From positions 1 through 64,000 of the forward strand of contig NZ_SSMY01000002.1 in the NCBI RefSeq assembly GCF_004799495.1: a stretch of 64,000 nucleotides of DNA, in the 5' to 3' direction. The notes beneath the pieces are model-generated. The model was not told the origin of the DNA. It searched no databases and was given only the letters and a program-made list of their open reading frames with translations. Positions 53,186 to 62,292 of the stretch are shown here, piece after piece. Origin of the DNA: Sphingomonas sp. (GTDB lineage Bacteria > Pseudomonadota > Alphaproteobacteria > Sphingomonadales > Sphingomonadaceae). Both the position numbers and the translations under genes were made by a program. The stretch's first letter is position 1, and each line of letters begins with the position of its first letter.

Positions 53186-55276
53186 TCAGATCGACAGCTT
53201 CGGGTCGCCCTCGAGAATCCGCTGGTCGAGCTTCGGCGGCTGACCGGGTTTCCACAGCGGCGCGCGGTGCGACACGCGGTAGCGCAGCGGCCCGCCGTCC
53301 GGCGTGGTCGCGCGCTTGATCGGTCGCTCGATGCACACGAATTCGGTGTCGATCGCGCCCGCCGTCGCCGTCACCACCGAATAGCCGTGCCCGGCCATGT
53401 CGACGAACTCCACATGCGGCGCGACATCGGGATTGGTCAGCGCGCGCGCCTTGGCGATGTCGCCGCTCGCCGAATATTCGAGCGCCGCGCGCACCCCGCG
53501 CTTGATCGTCAGGTTGCAGACATGCTCGGGCGCGGCGCCATCCACCTTGCGTACGAGCAGCGGCGTCACGGCGGACGGCTTGCCGAACTCCACCGCTTCG
53601 CCCATGCCCGGGGCGGAAACCGACCCGGTGATGAAGCTCAGCCCGACCGGATTGAACCCCACTGGTGGCAGATGCGGCGCGGCATAACCCGCCCAGAAGG
53701 CATGCCGGTCGCCCGATACGGTGACGAAGCCCGATACCTTGCGGTCGCGGACAAGGTCGTAGATTTCGGCGCGCTCGGCGAAGGCGTTGCTGAAGTCGCC
53801 ATTGCCGAAATTGCCGTAGTCCTTGCCCATCCACGGCATCTTGAAGAACCCCGCGGGCAAGTTCTGCGGGTCGGTCCGCTGATCCATCGGACCGTTGGTC
53901 ACGCCCCAGATTTTCCAGGTCGCGGTAGATTTTGTCAGCCGGTCCTTGAGCCACGCCTTCTGCTCGCGGCCGAGCACGCTGAAGGGTGGCGCGTCCTTCC
54001 GGAAATTGGGGATGCTCTTGTCGCCGATCGAAATCGTCGCGGGCGGCTTGCCGCCGTTGTACGTGCGGCCGCCGTCGGTGATCTCGAGCCATTCCTGCGG
54101 CAGCACCGGATACTCGCCCGAATCGAGCGCCGCCGCCTCGGGCACATTGGTCGGGTCCGCCGCCTTGTAGCTGTGGTGATCGGTCAGGATCAGCTCGACG
54201 TGGCGGCCGTAGCGCATCGCGCGGTACGCGGTCATGCTACCGACCGCGATGCGGTTGTTGGGCTCGGTACCGAAGCCGTGGTCGTCGAACGTCTCGATCG
54301 GTTTTTTCTCGACCGCGGGCGGGCGAAACTGGTCGAGGCCCGGACCGGACGCCTTGTGGACGCGCGACGGGACATATTCCCACCACGCCTGGTTAGCGGC
54401 GACGCGCAGCGGCTGCGCGGGCTCGATCCCGTTGCCGGGATATTGGACGAAGCTCTGCCAGCCCTGCCACGAGAATTCATGATTGTCGCCGATGTTGACG
54501 AACGGGAACCAGGCGCGGGCATCCTGAATGTCGGGATCGGCGATGTGCGCGCGATAGACGTGGCGATACCCGTCGAGAGTGGTCGGAACATAGAAGTATT
54601 TACTGACCTTGCGCTCGTCGGGGACGGGGCCGAGGTCATAGACGGTGCGCGCATAGCGGTGCGACAGCTCGCTGGGTTTTTCGTAAACTTCGTAGATGAA
54701 GTCCCCGAGGTGGAGCACGAAGCCGAGTTTCCGGTCCGCCGGGGCGCGCTGGTCCTCCCAGATCATCCGGGCATAGGCGTTCTGCGCGCCTTCGTTGACG
54801 CTGTTGCACGACACGAACGCGAAGCGCACGGGCCGCGTATCGCCGTCCTCGGGCGCGGTGATCGTGCGGCCGATCCGGCTGCCGTTCCCCTCGCCGTCGG
54901 TGAAGCGATACCAATAGACCGTCGCCGGCTTGAGCCCGGCGGCGAGCACGCGGCAGGTCCAGTCCGCCTCCGCCAGCACCGGGACGCGCGCGGTCGACAC
55001 GACCCGCGTGAAATCGCGGTCGAGCGCGACCTCCACCACCAGCGAGCCCTTGGTCACGCCGTCGAACGGCCGCCTGGTCCACAGGATCACGCTGTGCGGA
55101 TCGGGATCGCCTGAGGCGACACCTTCGGGATAGCGGTCGCGCCGTTCGCGCCAAGCCTGCCGCGACGCCTTCGCGTTCCCGGCCCACAGCACCGTCGCGC
55201 CGATTGCCGCCGCGCCGGCGATGACCGTGCGCCGGTCGAACTCCCGGCCTGTCGGTTGGGCATCTTCATCGGTCAT
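53186..55276 (-). CDS. PhoD-family alkaline phosphatase/phosphodiesterase (Tat-exported)
   Basis: This 696-residue protein starts at ATG 55276 (MTDEDAQPTGREFDRRTVIA). The twin-arginine motif DRRTVIAG followed by a hydrophobic stretch ending GNAKA indicates Tat export with metal cofactor. An N-terminal PhoD domain (YPEGVASGDPDPHSVILWTR) precedes the metallophosphatase domain with FVSCNSVNEG, HLGDFIYE, IGDNHEFSW, LTDHHSY and SGDRHAFW. It probably releases phosphate from phosphodiesters in the periplasm. No PHO box was recognised upstream. The frame continues upstream through tRNA-Ser, which is not part of the gene. Confidence 0.9.
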   Translation of the reverse strand: MTDEDAQPTGREFDRRTVIAGAAAIGATVLWAGNAKASRQAWRERRDRYPEGVASGDPDPHSVILWTRRPFDGVTKGSLVVEVALDRDFTRVVSTARVPVLAEADWTCRVLAAGLKPATVYWYRFTDGEGNGSRIGRTITAPEDGDTRPVRFAFVSCNSVNEGAQNAYARMIWEDQRAPADRKLGFVLHLGDFIYEVYEKPSELSHRYARTVYDLGPVPDERKVSKYFYVPTTLDGYRHVYRAHIADPDIQDARAWFPFVNIGDNHEFSWQGWQSFVQYPGNGIEPAQPLRVAANQAWWEYVPSRVHKASGPGLDQFRPPAVEKKPIETFDDHGFGTEPNNRIAVGSMTAYRAMRYGRHVELILTDHHSYKAADPTNVPEAAALDSGEYPVLPQEWLEITDGGRTYNGGKPPATISIGDKSIPNFRKDAPPFSVLGREQKAWLKDRLTKSTATWKIWGVTNGPMDQRTDPQNLPAGFFKMPWMGKDYGNFGNGDFSNAFAERAEIYDLVRDRKVSGFVTVSGDRHAFWAGYAAPHLPPVGFNPVGLSFITGSVSAPGMGEAVEFGKPSAVTPLLVRKVDGAAPEHVCNLTIKRGVRAALEYSASGDIAKARALTNPDVAPHVEFVDMAGHGYSVVTATAGAIDTEFVCIERPIKRATTPDGGPLRYRVSHRAPLWKPGQPPKLDQRILEGDPKLSI

Positions 55277-55470
55277 TGGGTGGTCCTCCCGGCAGGGACT
55301 CGGCGCAACGGTGTGATAGTTCACCAACACGCGCGTGCAGGCAAGCCCCGGAACGCGACACCAACGACATGGCCGAGGGCGCGGGCGATTTCGGTTATTG
55401 TGGAAGAGAGCGGCACGATAGGGGCGGGCATCGGTGCCGGTCGCCGAGCCGTACGCGGAGATCAGGCCGA

Positions 55471-55559
<89 letters not shown>

Positions 55560-55734
55560 GCGTCGGCGGAACCACCCCGGGGGCGGGTCGAAGGCGGCGC
55601 CTCTATCGTAACTGATCGGTGCGCACAACCCGCGCGCTTGTGCGGCTTCGCGAAAACCCTACATTGTGGTCATGACCACGCTGGACCCCCACGATCTGCG
55701 ATCCGATGCCACTCATTCTGCCAGGGGCGTGCCG

Positions 55735-56067
55735 ATGCCGCCGATCGCGACCGCGCGCTTTTCGATCGGCGACGTCGTGCGGCACCGCGTGTTCGACATC
55801 CGCGGCGTGATCTTCGACGTCGATCCGGTCTTCGCCAACAGCGAGGAATGGTACGAATCGATTCCGGAGGACATCCGGCCGCGCAAGGACCAGCCGTTCT
55901 ACCACTTGCTGGCGGAGAATGCCGAGTCGAGCTACGTCGCCTATGTCAGCCAGCAGAATTTGCTCCACGACGACAGCGACGAACCGGTCGAGCACCCCGC
56001 GATCGACGGGCTGTTCAGCGGGTTGGTCGACGGGCGGTACAGCTTGCGCCGGGAACATCGCCACTAG
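55735..56067 (+). CDS. hspQ: heat-shock protein HspQ (hemimethylated-DNA-binding family)
   Basis: This protein of 110 residues from ATG 55735 (MPPIATARFSIGDVVRHRVF) matches HspQ, usually about 105 residues. RGVIFDVDPVFANSEEW, PFYHLLAENAESSYVAYVSQQNL and EPVEHPAIDGLF are the family core. HspQ is a specificity factor for Lon and affects stability of selected proteins under heat. In-frame starts at 55672 and 55666 would add about 21 poorly conserved residues and cannot be excluded. A terminator shared with the convergent TonB receptor gene follows. Confidence 0.9.
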   Translation: MPPIATARFSIGDVVRHRVFDIRGVIFDVDPVFANSEEWYESIPEDIRPRKDQPFYHLLAENAESSYVAYVSQQNLLHDDSDEPVEHPAIDGLFSGLVDGRYSLRREHRH

Positions 56068-56091
56068 ATTGAGTGGCCGACGACGGACACG

Positions 56092-56122
56092 AAAAGGGGG
56101 CCTTGCGGCCCCCTTCCCTTTT
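56092..56122. terminator. bidirectional terminator between hspQ and the TonB receptor gene
   Basis: GGGGGCC (56096-56102), loop TTGC and GGCCCCC (56107-56113) form a strong 7-bp stem flanked by AAAA on the left and a T-rich tract on the right, so it can stop transcripts from both convergent genes. Confidence 0.85.
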
Positions 56123-56136
56123 CCAACGGCGCGCGG

Positions 56137-58734
56137 TCAGAAGTTGAACGCCACGCGCCCGTAAATGAACCGTCCGTTGAAGCCGAACGGCGACAGCTGC
56201 GAATAGGGGATGAAGTAACTGTTCGGCGTGAACCCCGGTGCCCCTGTCGCGCCGCCGGTGGGCAGGCGGTCGGGATAGGTATCGAACACGTTGTCCGCGC
56301 CGATCGCGAGCGTGACCTGCTTGATCGGGGTCACGCGCAACTCCACATCGGTGACCCATTTCGGCGTCAGCGCGAAATCGCCCGCGACGCTGCCGAGCGG
56401 CGCGGTGAGCGCGCCGGCATTGGCGACCCATACCGTGCCGTAGCGGTTGGTGCGCAACGTCGCCCCGACGATCCCCAGATCCCAGTCGACCGACAGGTTC
56501 AACTTGGTACGCGGCTGGCCGTCGGTCAGGCGGAACGATTCCTGGCGCCCGAACAGCACCAGCCCGGGCAAGGTCGGCAGCGAGGCGCGTTTGATGATCT
56601 TGGTCTCATTGTAATTGTAGCCCGCGGTCAGCACGAACTTGCCCGCGCCGAAATCGGGTACGCGATAGCTCGCCACGACATCGAGGCCTTGTGTGCGCGT
56701 ATCGACGCCGTTGACGAAGAAGCGCGCCGAACTGACGCCGCCGATCCCTGCTCCCGTCAGCAGGTTGACCACCGCCGTCCCGGTCAAATTGTCGGTCAGC
56801 GTCACGCGGTCCTTGATGCGGATATTGTAATAGTCCGCCGTGATGCTGAGCCCGCTGATCGGGTTGAGCGCGATACCGCCCGCGAGGTTGAGCGCTTTTT
56901 CCGCCTTGAGCGGTTTGCCGCCGAGCGCGGTGCCGATCGGGCTGGTCGCCGGCACCGTCACGATGTCGATCAGCACGCCACCGACGTTGTTGGTCGAGGT
57001 GGTCGAGAAATATTGCTGGGCGAGACTCGGCGCACGGAAACCGGTCGAGATCGACCCGCGCACCGCGATGCCCTTGATCGGCTCGAAACGCGCCGCGAGC
57101 TTGCCATTCACCGTGTCGCCGAAATCGCTGAAATGTTCGTAGCGGCCGGCAGCCTGCAAGGTGAACTGCTTGCTGATATCGGCATCGACCTCGGCGTAAC
57201 CGGCAACGCTGTTGCGGCTGATGTCGATCGCGTTTGCCGGCTTGAAGCCCGGGAACACCTGTGCGCCCGGCGCCGCGCCGTTGGCGATGTATGGCCCGCC
57301 GACATAGCTCGCGACATTGCCCGCGCGGATCTTGAAGTTCTCGTCGCGATATTCGGCGCCGAACGCGATGCCGAAGCTGGAGAAACCGCCGACATCGAAC
57401 TTCTTGCTGAGATCGAGGTTGGCCGTGGTCTGCCCGAACGCAAGCCCGCCGGCGTCGAACCGCCGCGGCGACACCGCCCCGCCGAGCGACACGTTGAAGC
57501 TGTCGATCGTCTGGTAATCGAGCTGGTTCGACCCGTACACCACCGACAGGTCGGCATCGAACCCGGCGACATCGCCCTTGATCCCGACCGCGGCCGACAC
57601 ATCCTCGATCTGGCTGTAGATCTTGGGCAGGAAACCGTCCGGATAATAAGGCACGAAATTCACGGTCGACGCCGCGAAGTCGCGGTTTCGCGCATCGTTC
57701 GAACGGCGATAGAAACCGGCGCCGATGCCATCGCGGATGCCGTAGCTGCCGAACGTGTAGAGCTGGAAGTTGGGCCCGATGTCGATCCCGGCATTCAGGA
57801 ACAGGTTGTAATCGACCGCCTTCCCGTCGCCATAGCCATGGCTGAAGCGATCGAAGGTCAGCTCGCGCGGATCGCCGACGTTGAAATATTGCCGACGCGG
57901 GTCGGCGCCCGAACGGTTGGTCGGGTCGCGGTCGCGGAACTGCGCGGACAGGGTCAAATATCCGCCGTCGCCGACCGGCAGCCCGACCCGCGCCGCGAGC
58001 GTCAGCGTATCGCCGTCGTGCCGCTTGCGTTCGTTGCCGTAGTTGAGCGCGAGCACATCCGCCTGCGCATTGGCACCGGGCGTCATCACGGTCGGCACGC
58101 CGCCTGTCGTCGCGACGCCGATCACGTCGTTCACGCCATCCATCGTCGTGTCGTATTTACCGAAGGTCACCGATCCGCTGACGCCGACCTTCTTCGACAA
58201 CTGGATGTTGATCACGCCGGCAATCGCGTCGGAGCCGTATTGTGACGAGGCGCCGTCGCGCAACACTTCGATCCGGTCGATCGCGATCGGCGGGATTTCG
58301 TTGAGATCGACCTGGGTCGCGCCACGGCCGACCGAGCCGTTGAGGTTGATCAGCGCGGCCTGGTGGCGGCGCTTCCCATTGATCAGCACCAGCGCCTGGT
58401 CGGGCTGAAGCCCGCGCAGCGTCGCCGGGCGCAGCGAATCGGTGCCGTCGGTCAGCGACGGCTGGGGAAAGTTAAAGGACGGGACCAACTGGTTGAGCAG
58501 CTTGTTGGTTTCGGTCTGGCCCGAATTGGACAGCGTATCGCCGGCGATCACGTCGATCGGAACGGGCGAATCGGCAACGGTGCGACCGGGAATACGCGAT
58601 CCGGTGATGACGATGTCCTTGCCCGACGCGTCGTCGGCCGCCTGCGCGTCGGCCGGCGCGGTCTGCGCGAAGGCAGGCGTCGCCAACGCGATCGCGGACA
58701 CGGTGAGCAACGATGTGATGATGGCGCGACGCAT
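56137..58734 (-). CDS. TonB-dependent outer-membrane receptor
   Basis: This 865-residue receptor starts at ATG 58734 with GGGGGAA upstream and a signal peptide (MRRAIITSLLTVSAIALATPAFA). The TonB-box-like DIVITGSRIPG, plug domain with LRPATLRGLQPDQALVLINGKRRH and VLRDGASSQYGSDAIAGVIN, and the 22-strand barrel ending GRFIYGRVAFNF are clear. The terminal Phe fits Bam-dependent assembly. No substrate-binding or transport genes flank it, so the ligand (siderophore, sugar or other) cannot be named. Confidence 0.93.
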   Translation of the reverse strand: MRRAIITSLLTVSAIALATPAFAQTAPADAQAADDASGKDIVITGSRIPGRTVADSPVPIDVIAGDTLSNSGQTETNKLLNQLVPSFNFPQPSLTDGTDSLRPATLRGLQPDQALVLINGKRRHQAALINLNGSVGRGATQVDLNEIPPIAIDRIEVLRDGASSQYGSDAIAGVINIQLSKKVGVSGSVTFGKYDTTMDGVNDVIGVATTGGVPTVMTPGANAQADVLALNYGNERKRHDGDTLTLAARVGLPVGDGGYLTLSAQFRDRDPTNRSGADPRRQYFNVGDPRELTFDRFSHGYGDGKAVDYNLFLNAGIDIGPNFQLYTFGSYGIRDGIGAGFYRRSNDARNRDFAASTVNFVPYYPDGFLPKIYSQIEDVSAAVGIKGDVAGFDADLSVVYGSNQLDYQTIDSFNVSLGGAVSPRRFDAGGLAFGQTTANLDLSKKFDVGGFSSFGIAFGAEYRDENFKIRAGNVASYVGGPYIANGAAPGAQVFPGFKPANAIDISRNSVAGYAEVDADISKQFTLQAAGRYEHFSDFGDTVNGKLAARFEPIKGIAVRGSISTGFRAPSLAQQYFSTTSTNNVGGVLIDIVTVPATSPIGTALGGKPLKAEKALNLAGGIALNPISGLSITADYYNIRIKDRVTLTDNLTGTAVVNLLTGAGIGGVSSARFFVNGVDTRTQGLDVVASYRVPDFGAGKFVLTAGYNYNETKIIKRASLPTLPGLVLFGRQESFRLTDGQPRTKLNLSVDWDLGIVGATLRTNRYGTVWVANAGALTAPLGSVAGDFALTPKWVTDVELRVTPIKQVTLAIGADNVFDTYPDRLPTGGATGAPGFTPNSYFIPYSQLSPFGFNGRFIYGRVAFNF

Positions 58735-58801
58735 GGCCGATTCCCCCAATGATTTTTTTCCAGCGGCGTCGGGTCCTCTCCTCCCCTCGGCAGCGGCGTC
58801 G

Positions 58802-58829
58802 ACCATATGCCGTCACCGAAATGTAACAA
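58802..58829 (-). promoter_or_regulatory. candidate promoter of the TonB receptor gene
   Basis: On the minus strand TTGTTA (58829-58824) and TATGGT (58807-58802) are separated by 16 bases, about 70 bases before the receptor start. The -35 lies within an imperfect dyad, which may be an operator. Confidence 0.4.
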
Positions 58830-58845
58830 CAAAGTTGTGCTACAT
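58821..58845. promoter_or_regulatory. imperfect inverted repeat over the receptor promoter
   Basis: ATGTA-ACAAC-AAA-GTTGT-gc-TACAT is a dyad with 10-bp arms broken by a 2-base insertion. It overlaps the -35 of the receptor promoter, so it is a candidate operator. It does not match a Fur box. Confidence 0.4.
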
Positions 58846-58917
58846 CCGCGCAATACGCATATTTGGTGTGGCAGACGCGCAACACGCTTTTCGAACGTGT
58901 CGCGCGCGTCTCGGCGG

Positions 58918-58946
58918 TTGACAGCGTGGCGGCCTTCGCCTAGCTG
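58918..58946 (+). promoter_or_regulatory. candidate promoter of rplU-rpmA
   Basis: A perfect -35 TTGACA (58918-58923) is followed after 17 bases by TAGCTG (58941-58946), about 65 bases before rplU. The -10 is weak but the position and spacing fit a ribosomal-protein promoter. Confidence 0.5.
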
Positions 58947-59010
58947 GCCCGTCTTTCCCGGGCAGGCCTTGCTTGCGCTGGGTCCGCTATTTTGAAAAGT
59001 GATGAGGGCC

Positions 59011-59457
59011 ATGTTCGCAGTCGTGCGCACGGGCGGCAAGCAGTATCGCGTTGCCGCTGGAGACAAGATCGTCGTCGAGAAGATCGACGGTGAAGCCGGA
59101 GCGTCGATCACGCTCGGCGACGTCCTGCTCGCGGGCGAGGGTTCGGAGCTGAAGTCGGTCGCCGGCCTGACCGTCGCGGCCGAGATCGTGGCCCAAGCGA
59201 AGGCCGACAAGGTCGTCATCTTCAAAAAGCGCCGCCGGCACAACTATCGCCGCAAGAACGGCCATCGCCAGAACCACACGATCCTCAAGATCGTCGCGAT
59301 CGGCGAAGAGAAGAAGGCGAAGAAGGCCGCCGAGCCGAAGGCCGAGGTCGCCCCGGCGACCGAAGCCAAGGCCGCCGCGCCCAAGAAGGCTGCCGCGCCG
59401 AAGACCGAAACCAAGACCGCTGCCAAGAAGCCGGCGGCGAAGAAGACCGCGGAGTAA
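59011..59457 (+). CDS. rplU: 50S ribosomal protein L21 with Lys/Ala-rich tail
   Basis: The 148-residue protein starts at ATG 59011 ([20 protein letters not shown]) after a GAGGG site. The first 100 residues are a standard L21, including [20 protein letters not shown]. The last about 45 residues are a Lys/Ala/Glu tail ([15 protein letters not shown]... AAKKTAE) found in several alphaproteobacteria and expected to be disordered. rpmA follows after six bases. Confidence 0.97.
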   Translation: MFAVVRTGGKQYRVAAGDKIVVEKIDGEAGASITLGDVLLAGEGSELKSVAGLTVAAEIVAQAKADKVVIFKKRRRHNYRRKNGHRQNHTILKIVAIGEEKKAKKAAEPKAEVAPATEAKAAAPKKAAAPKTETKTAAKKPAAKKTAE

Positions 59458-59463
59458 TTCGAG

Positions 59464-59730
59464 ATGGCACATAAGAAAGCAGGCGGTTCGTCGCGCAACG
59501 GTCGCGATTCGGCCGGCCGTCGCCTCGGCGTGAAGAAGTTCGGTGGCGAGACCGCCGTCGCGGGCAACATCCTCGTGCGTCAGCGCGGGACCAAGTTCTA
59601 CGCGGGCCGCAACGTGGGCATGGGCAAGGACCATACCCTGTTCGCGCTCGTCGACGGCCGCGTGTCGTTCCACGACGGCAAACTTGGCCGAAAGTTCTGC
59701 TCGGTCGACATGCCGATTGCGGCCGAATAA
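59464..59730 (+). CDS. rpmA: 50S ribosomal protein L27
   Basis: This 88-residue protein begins [20 protein letters not shown], the family hallmark, and has [20 protein letters not shown]27 lies near the peptidyl-transferase centre through its N terminus. It is co-transcribed with rplU and followed by a terminator. Confidence 0.98.
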   Translation: MAHKKAGGSSRNGRDSAGRRLGVKKFGGETAVAGNILVRQRGTKFYAGRNVGMGKDHTLFALVDGRVSFHDGKLGRKFCSVDMPIAAE

Positions 59731-59789
59731 CATCGGGTGACCAGCCGGGTCGCCCACCAGGGCGATCCGGGGTTTCAAGCGAAATCTTA

Positions 59790-59823
59790 AAAAGGGAGAC
59801 GGGTCGCCCCGGCTCCCTTTTTT
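59790..59823 (+). terminator. rho-independent terminator after rpmA
   Basis: AAAAGGGAG (59790-59798) pairs with CTCCCTTTT, with an inner CGGG-TCGC-CCCG hairpin, and a run of six T follows (59818-59823). It closes the rplU-rpmA transcript. Confidence 0.85.
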
Positions 59824-59894
59824 CATGCTCCCTCCACGGCGTCGCGCGTCTGTCACACGGAAATGCGAGCGGCGCGTCGATCACGGAGAGTGAG

Positions 59895-60440
59895 ATGTTC
59901 GCACGGACGAAGAGACTGACGTTACGGCCCGGCTGGCCCGAGGATGCGGCGGCGCTGACTCAGGCGATCGCGCACGAGAAAGTCGCGTTCAAGCTGTCGC
60001 GCCTCCCTTGGCCCTATACCGAGGCGCACGCCGCCGAGTGGCTCGCGACGCCGCGTGGCAACGGCGACGTCACATGCCTGATCTTCGCGCATGAAACCGC
60101 CACGCCGTGCTTGGTCGGCGCGATCGGGCTGCATCCGGCGCAGAACGGCGAGGACGCGACCGAGATCGGTTACTGGCTGACCCCCGATGCGTGGGGCCGC
60201 GGCTATGCGACCGAGGCGGGGCACGCGATGCTCGGGATCGCGCGCTATGCGATGGGGCTGCCGCGGCTGGTGTCGGGGCATTTCCTCGATAATCCGGCGT
60301 CGGGCAACGTGCTGCGCAAGCTCGGCTTCCGGCGGACCGGGACCGAGAAGCGGCTGTGCCTCGCGCGCGGGATCGAGGTCGATTGCGCGACGCTCGAGCT
60401 CGATTTCGACGAAGAGCCGCGAATGCCCTTGGCGGCATGA
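59895..60440 (+). CDS. GNAT N-acetyltransferase (RimJ/RimL-like)
   Basis: This 181-residue protein starts at ATG 59895 with GGAGAG upstream. It shows the GNAT core: TKRLTLRPGWPEDAAAL, acetyl-CoA-binding GYWLTPDAWGRGYATEA and NVLRKLGFRRTG. RimJ/RimL relatives acetylate protein N termini, but many members act on small molecules. It separates rpmA from the TetR gene and is followed by a palindromic repeat that may stop transcription. Confidence 0.87.
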   Translation: MFARTKRLTLRPGWPEDAAALTQAIAHEKVAFKLSRLPWPYTEAHAAEWLATPRGNGDVTCLIFAHETATPCLVGAIGLHPAQNGEDATEIGYWLTPDAWGRGYATEAGHAMLGIARYAMGLPRLVSGHFLDNPASGNVLRKLGFRRTGTEKRLCLARGIEVDCATLELDFDEEPRMPLAA

Positions 60441-60450
60441 CCCGCCTGAA

Positions 60451-60473
60451 GCCCCTCCCCTGAAGGGGAGGGC
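60451..60473. repeat. single palindromic repeat (CCCCTCCCC... GGGGAGGG family)
   Basis: GCCCCTCCCCTGAAGGGGAGGGC forms one hairpin eleven bases after the acetyltransferase stop. It is the same family as the paired element at 34733-34834 and may serve as a terminator. Confidence 0.7.
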
Positions 60474-60514
60474 TAAGTGTTGATTTCGTCCCGTAAACCG
60501 CCGACAAACGCGGC

Positions 60515-61105
60515 ATGTCCGTCACCCCCCTGCCCGTCCGCCGCCGCCTGAGCCCAGAGGAATCGCGCGAAGCAGCACTCGACGCAGCGCGCGCGCTGCT
60601 GGTCGAATTCGGCCCGCAGGCAGTGACGTTGAAGGCGGTCGCGGCGCGGATCGGGCGCACGCACGCCAATTTGCTCCATCATTTCGGCTCGGCCGCGGGG
60701 CTACAACAGGCGCTGATCGAGCGGATGGCGGCGTTCATCACCACGACGATCCGCGACACCGTGTTCCGCCAACGCGCGGGCGAGCACAACCCGCGCGAAG
60801 TCGTCGACCTGGCGTTCGACGCTTTCGACACCGGCGGCGCCGGAGCGCTGGCGAGCTGGATGATCCTGTCGGGCAACGAGGACGCGCTCGACCCGATCCT
60901 GAAGGCGATCCACGACCTGGTCGACGAGTTGCGCGACGACCATCACGACGAACTGCCGATCGAGGACGAGACACTCCAGCTCGTCATCATGGCGCTGGGC
61001 GATGCGCTGTTCGGGGCCCCGCTGACGCGGGTGCTGGGATTGCCGCGCGAGCGGGCGCGGGAATTGGCGTATCAGGTGTTGGTCGCAGGAAGTCCCGTAA
61101 CTTAA
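60515..61105 (+). CDS. TetR-family transcriptional regulator
   Basis: This 196-residue protein has an N-terminal helix-turn-helix (AALDAARALLVEFGPQAVTL then VAARIGRTHANLLHHFGSAAG) in the usual TetR place, residues 20-65, and a helical ligand-binding domain. The HTH signature is complete. Its target is not evident; the immediate upstream gap is short and repeat-bearing, and no clear operator dyad is visible. It may be autoregulated, as most of the family are. Confidence 0.88.
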   Translation: MSVTPLPVRRRLSPEESREAALDAARALLVEFGPQAVTLKAVAARIGRTHANLLHHFGSAAGLQQALIERMAAFITTTIRDTVFRQRAGEHNPREVVDLAFDAFDTGGAGALASWMILSGNEDALDPILKAIHDLVDELRDDHHDELPIEDETLQLVIMALGDALFGAPLTRVLGLPRERARELAYQVLVAGSPVT

Positions 61106-61182
61106 CGTTTCTCCGTTCGTCCTCGGACCAGATCGGGGGCTGTCAAAGCACCGTCCTTCCGCCGTAGCCAAGAAAAGAACGG

Positions 61183-61207
61183 CCCTTCGACAAGCTCAGG
61201 GCGAACG
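61183..61207. repeat. half-copy of the CTTCGACAAGCTCAG repeat
   Basis: CCCTTCGACAAGCTCAGGGC at 61183-61202, followed by GAACGG, is identical over 20 bases to 20772-20791. Here the inverted partner is missing, so it is a single arm. It lies between the TetR gene and obgE. Confidence 0.75.
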
Positions 61208-61248
61208 GGCGGTGGGATATTTCGCGTCATTAGGCTAAGCGCCGCGCC

Positions 61249-62292
61249 ATGCACTTTTTGGATCAAGCAAAAATCTACACCCGCTCCGGCTCGGGCGGTC
61301 CCGGTGCCGTCAGCTTCCGGCGTGAGAAGTTCATCGAATATGGCGGCCCCGACGGGGGCAACGGCGGCAAAGGCGGCGACATCGTGTTCGAGGCGGTCGC
61401 GGGCCTCAATACGCTGATCGACTTTCGCTACACCCAGCATTTCCGCGCGCCGCGCGGCAAGGGCGGGTCGGGCGGCAACCGTACCGGCGCGGGCGGCGAG
61501 GATCTGGTGATCAAGGTCCCGGTCGGGACGCAAGTTCTGTCCGAGGACAAGGAACAGGTGCTGCTCGACTTCACCAAGGTGGGCGAGCGCGTCGTGTTCC
61601 TGCGCGGCGGAGATGGCGGGCGCGGCAATGCCAGCTACAAGACCTCGACCAACCGCGCGCCGCGCCAGCACGGCACCGGCTGGCCCGAGGAAGAAGCGTG
61701 GGTGTGGCTGCGCCTCAAGCTCCTCGCCGATGCCGGGCTCGTGGGGCTGCCCAATGCCGGCAAGTCGACCTTCATCAACCAGGTCACCAACGCGCAGGCC
61801 AAGGTCGGCGAATACGCCTTCACCACCACGCGCCCGCAACTGGGGGTGGTGCGGCACCACAACCGCGAGTTCGTCGTCGCCGACATCCCCGGCCTGATCG
61901 CCGGCGCGGCCGAAGGCGCGGGGATCGGCGACCGCTTCCTCGGGCATATCGAGCGCTGCCAGGTGCTGCTCCATCTGGTCGACGCAAACGATGCCGACGT
62001 CGCCGAAAGCTATCGCATTGTGCGCGACGAACTGGAGGCATACGGCGCCGGGCTGACCGACAAGAAAGTCGTCGTCGCGCTGAACAAGATCGACATGCTC
62101 GATGACGAACTTATCGCCGCGCTGTCGGCCGAACTCGAGGAAGCGAGCGGCGCGGAGGTGATCCCGATCTCCGGCGCGGCGGGGACCGGGGTGGACTGGG
62201 TGCTCGACAAATTGCTCGACGCGATCGGCGACCACGCCAAGGTCAGCGAGGACGACCAGGGCGAGGACACGATCGAATGGTCGCCGGTCTAG
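61249..62292 (+). CDS. obgE: Obg-family GTPase ObgE/CgtA
   Basis: This 347-residue GTPase has the Gly-rich Obg fold at the N terminus (GPDGGNGGKGGD, GKGGSGGNRTGAGG), then G1 GLPNAGKSTF near residue 166, the switch region TTTRPQLGVV, G3 DIPGLIAGAAEGAGIGDRFL and G4 NKID. It associates with the 50S subunit and links ribosome assembly to stress. Placement after rplU-rpmA is conserved in proteobacteria. Its 3' end overlaps proB by 16 bases. Confidence 0.96.
   Translation: MHFLDQAKIYTRSGSGGPGAVSFRREKFIEYGGPDGGNGGKGGDIVFEAVAGLNTLIDFRYTQHFRAPRGKGGSGGNRTGAGGEDLVIKVPVGTQVLSEDKEQVLLDFTKVGERVVFLRGGDGGRGNASYKTSTNRAPRQHGTGWPEEEAWVWLRLKLLADAGLVGLPNAGKSTFINQVTNAQAKVGEYAFTTTRPQLGVVRHHNREFVVADIPGLIAGAAEGAGIGDRFLGHIERCQVLLHLVDANDADVAESYRIVRDELEAYGAGLTDKKVVVALNKIDMLDDELIAALSAELEEASGAEVIPISGAAGTGVDWVLDKLLDAIGDHAKVSEDDQGEDTIEWSPV

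Noticed and set aside
61106..61249. Minus-strand frame with PVRPELVEGPFF upstream of obgE
   Set aside because: This peptide is the translation of the palindromic intergenic repeat, and the rest is antisense to obgE.
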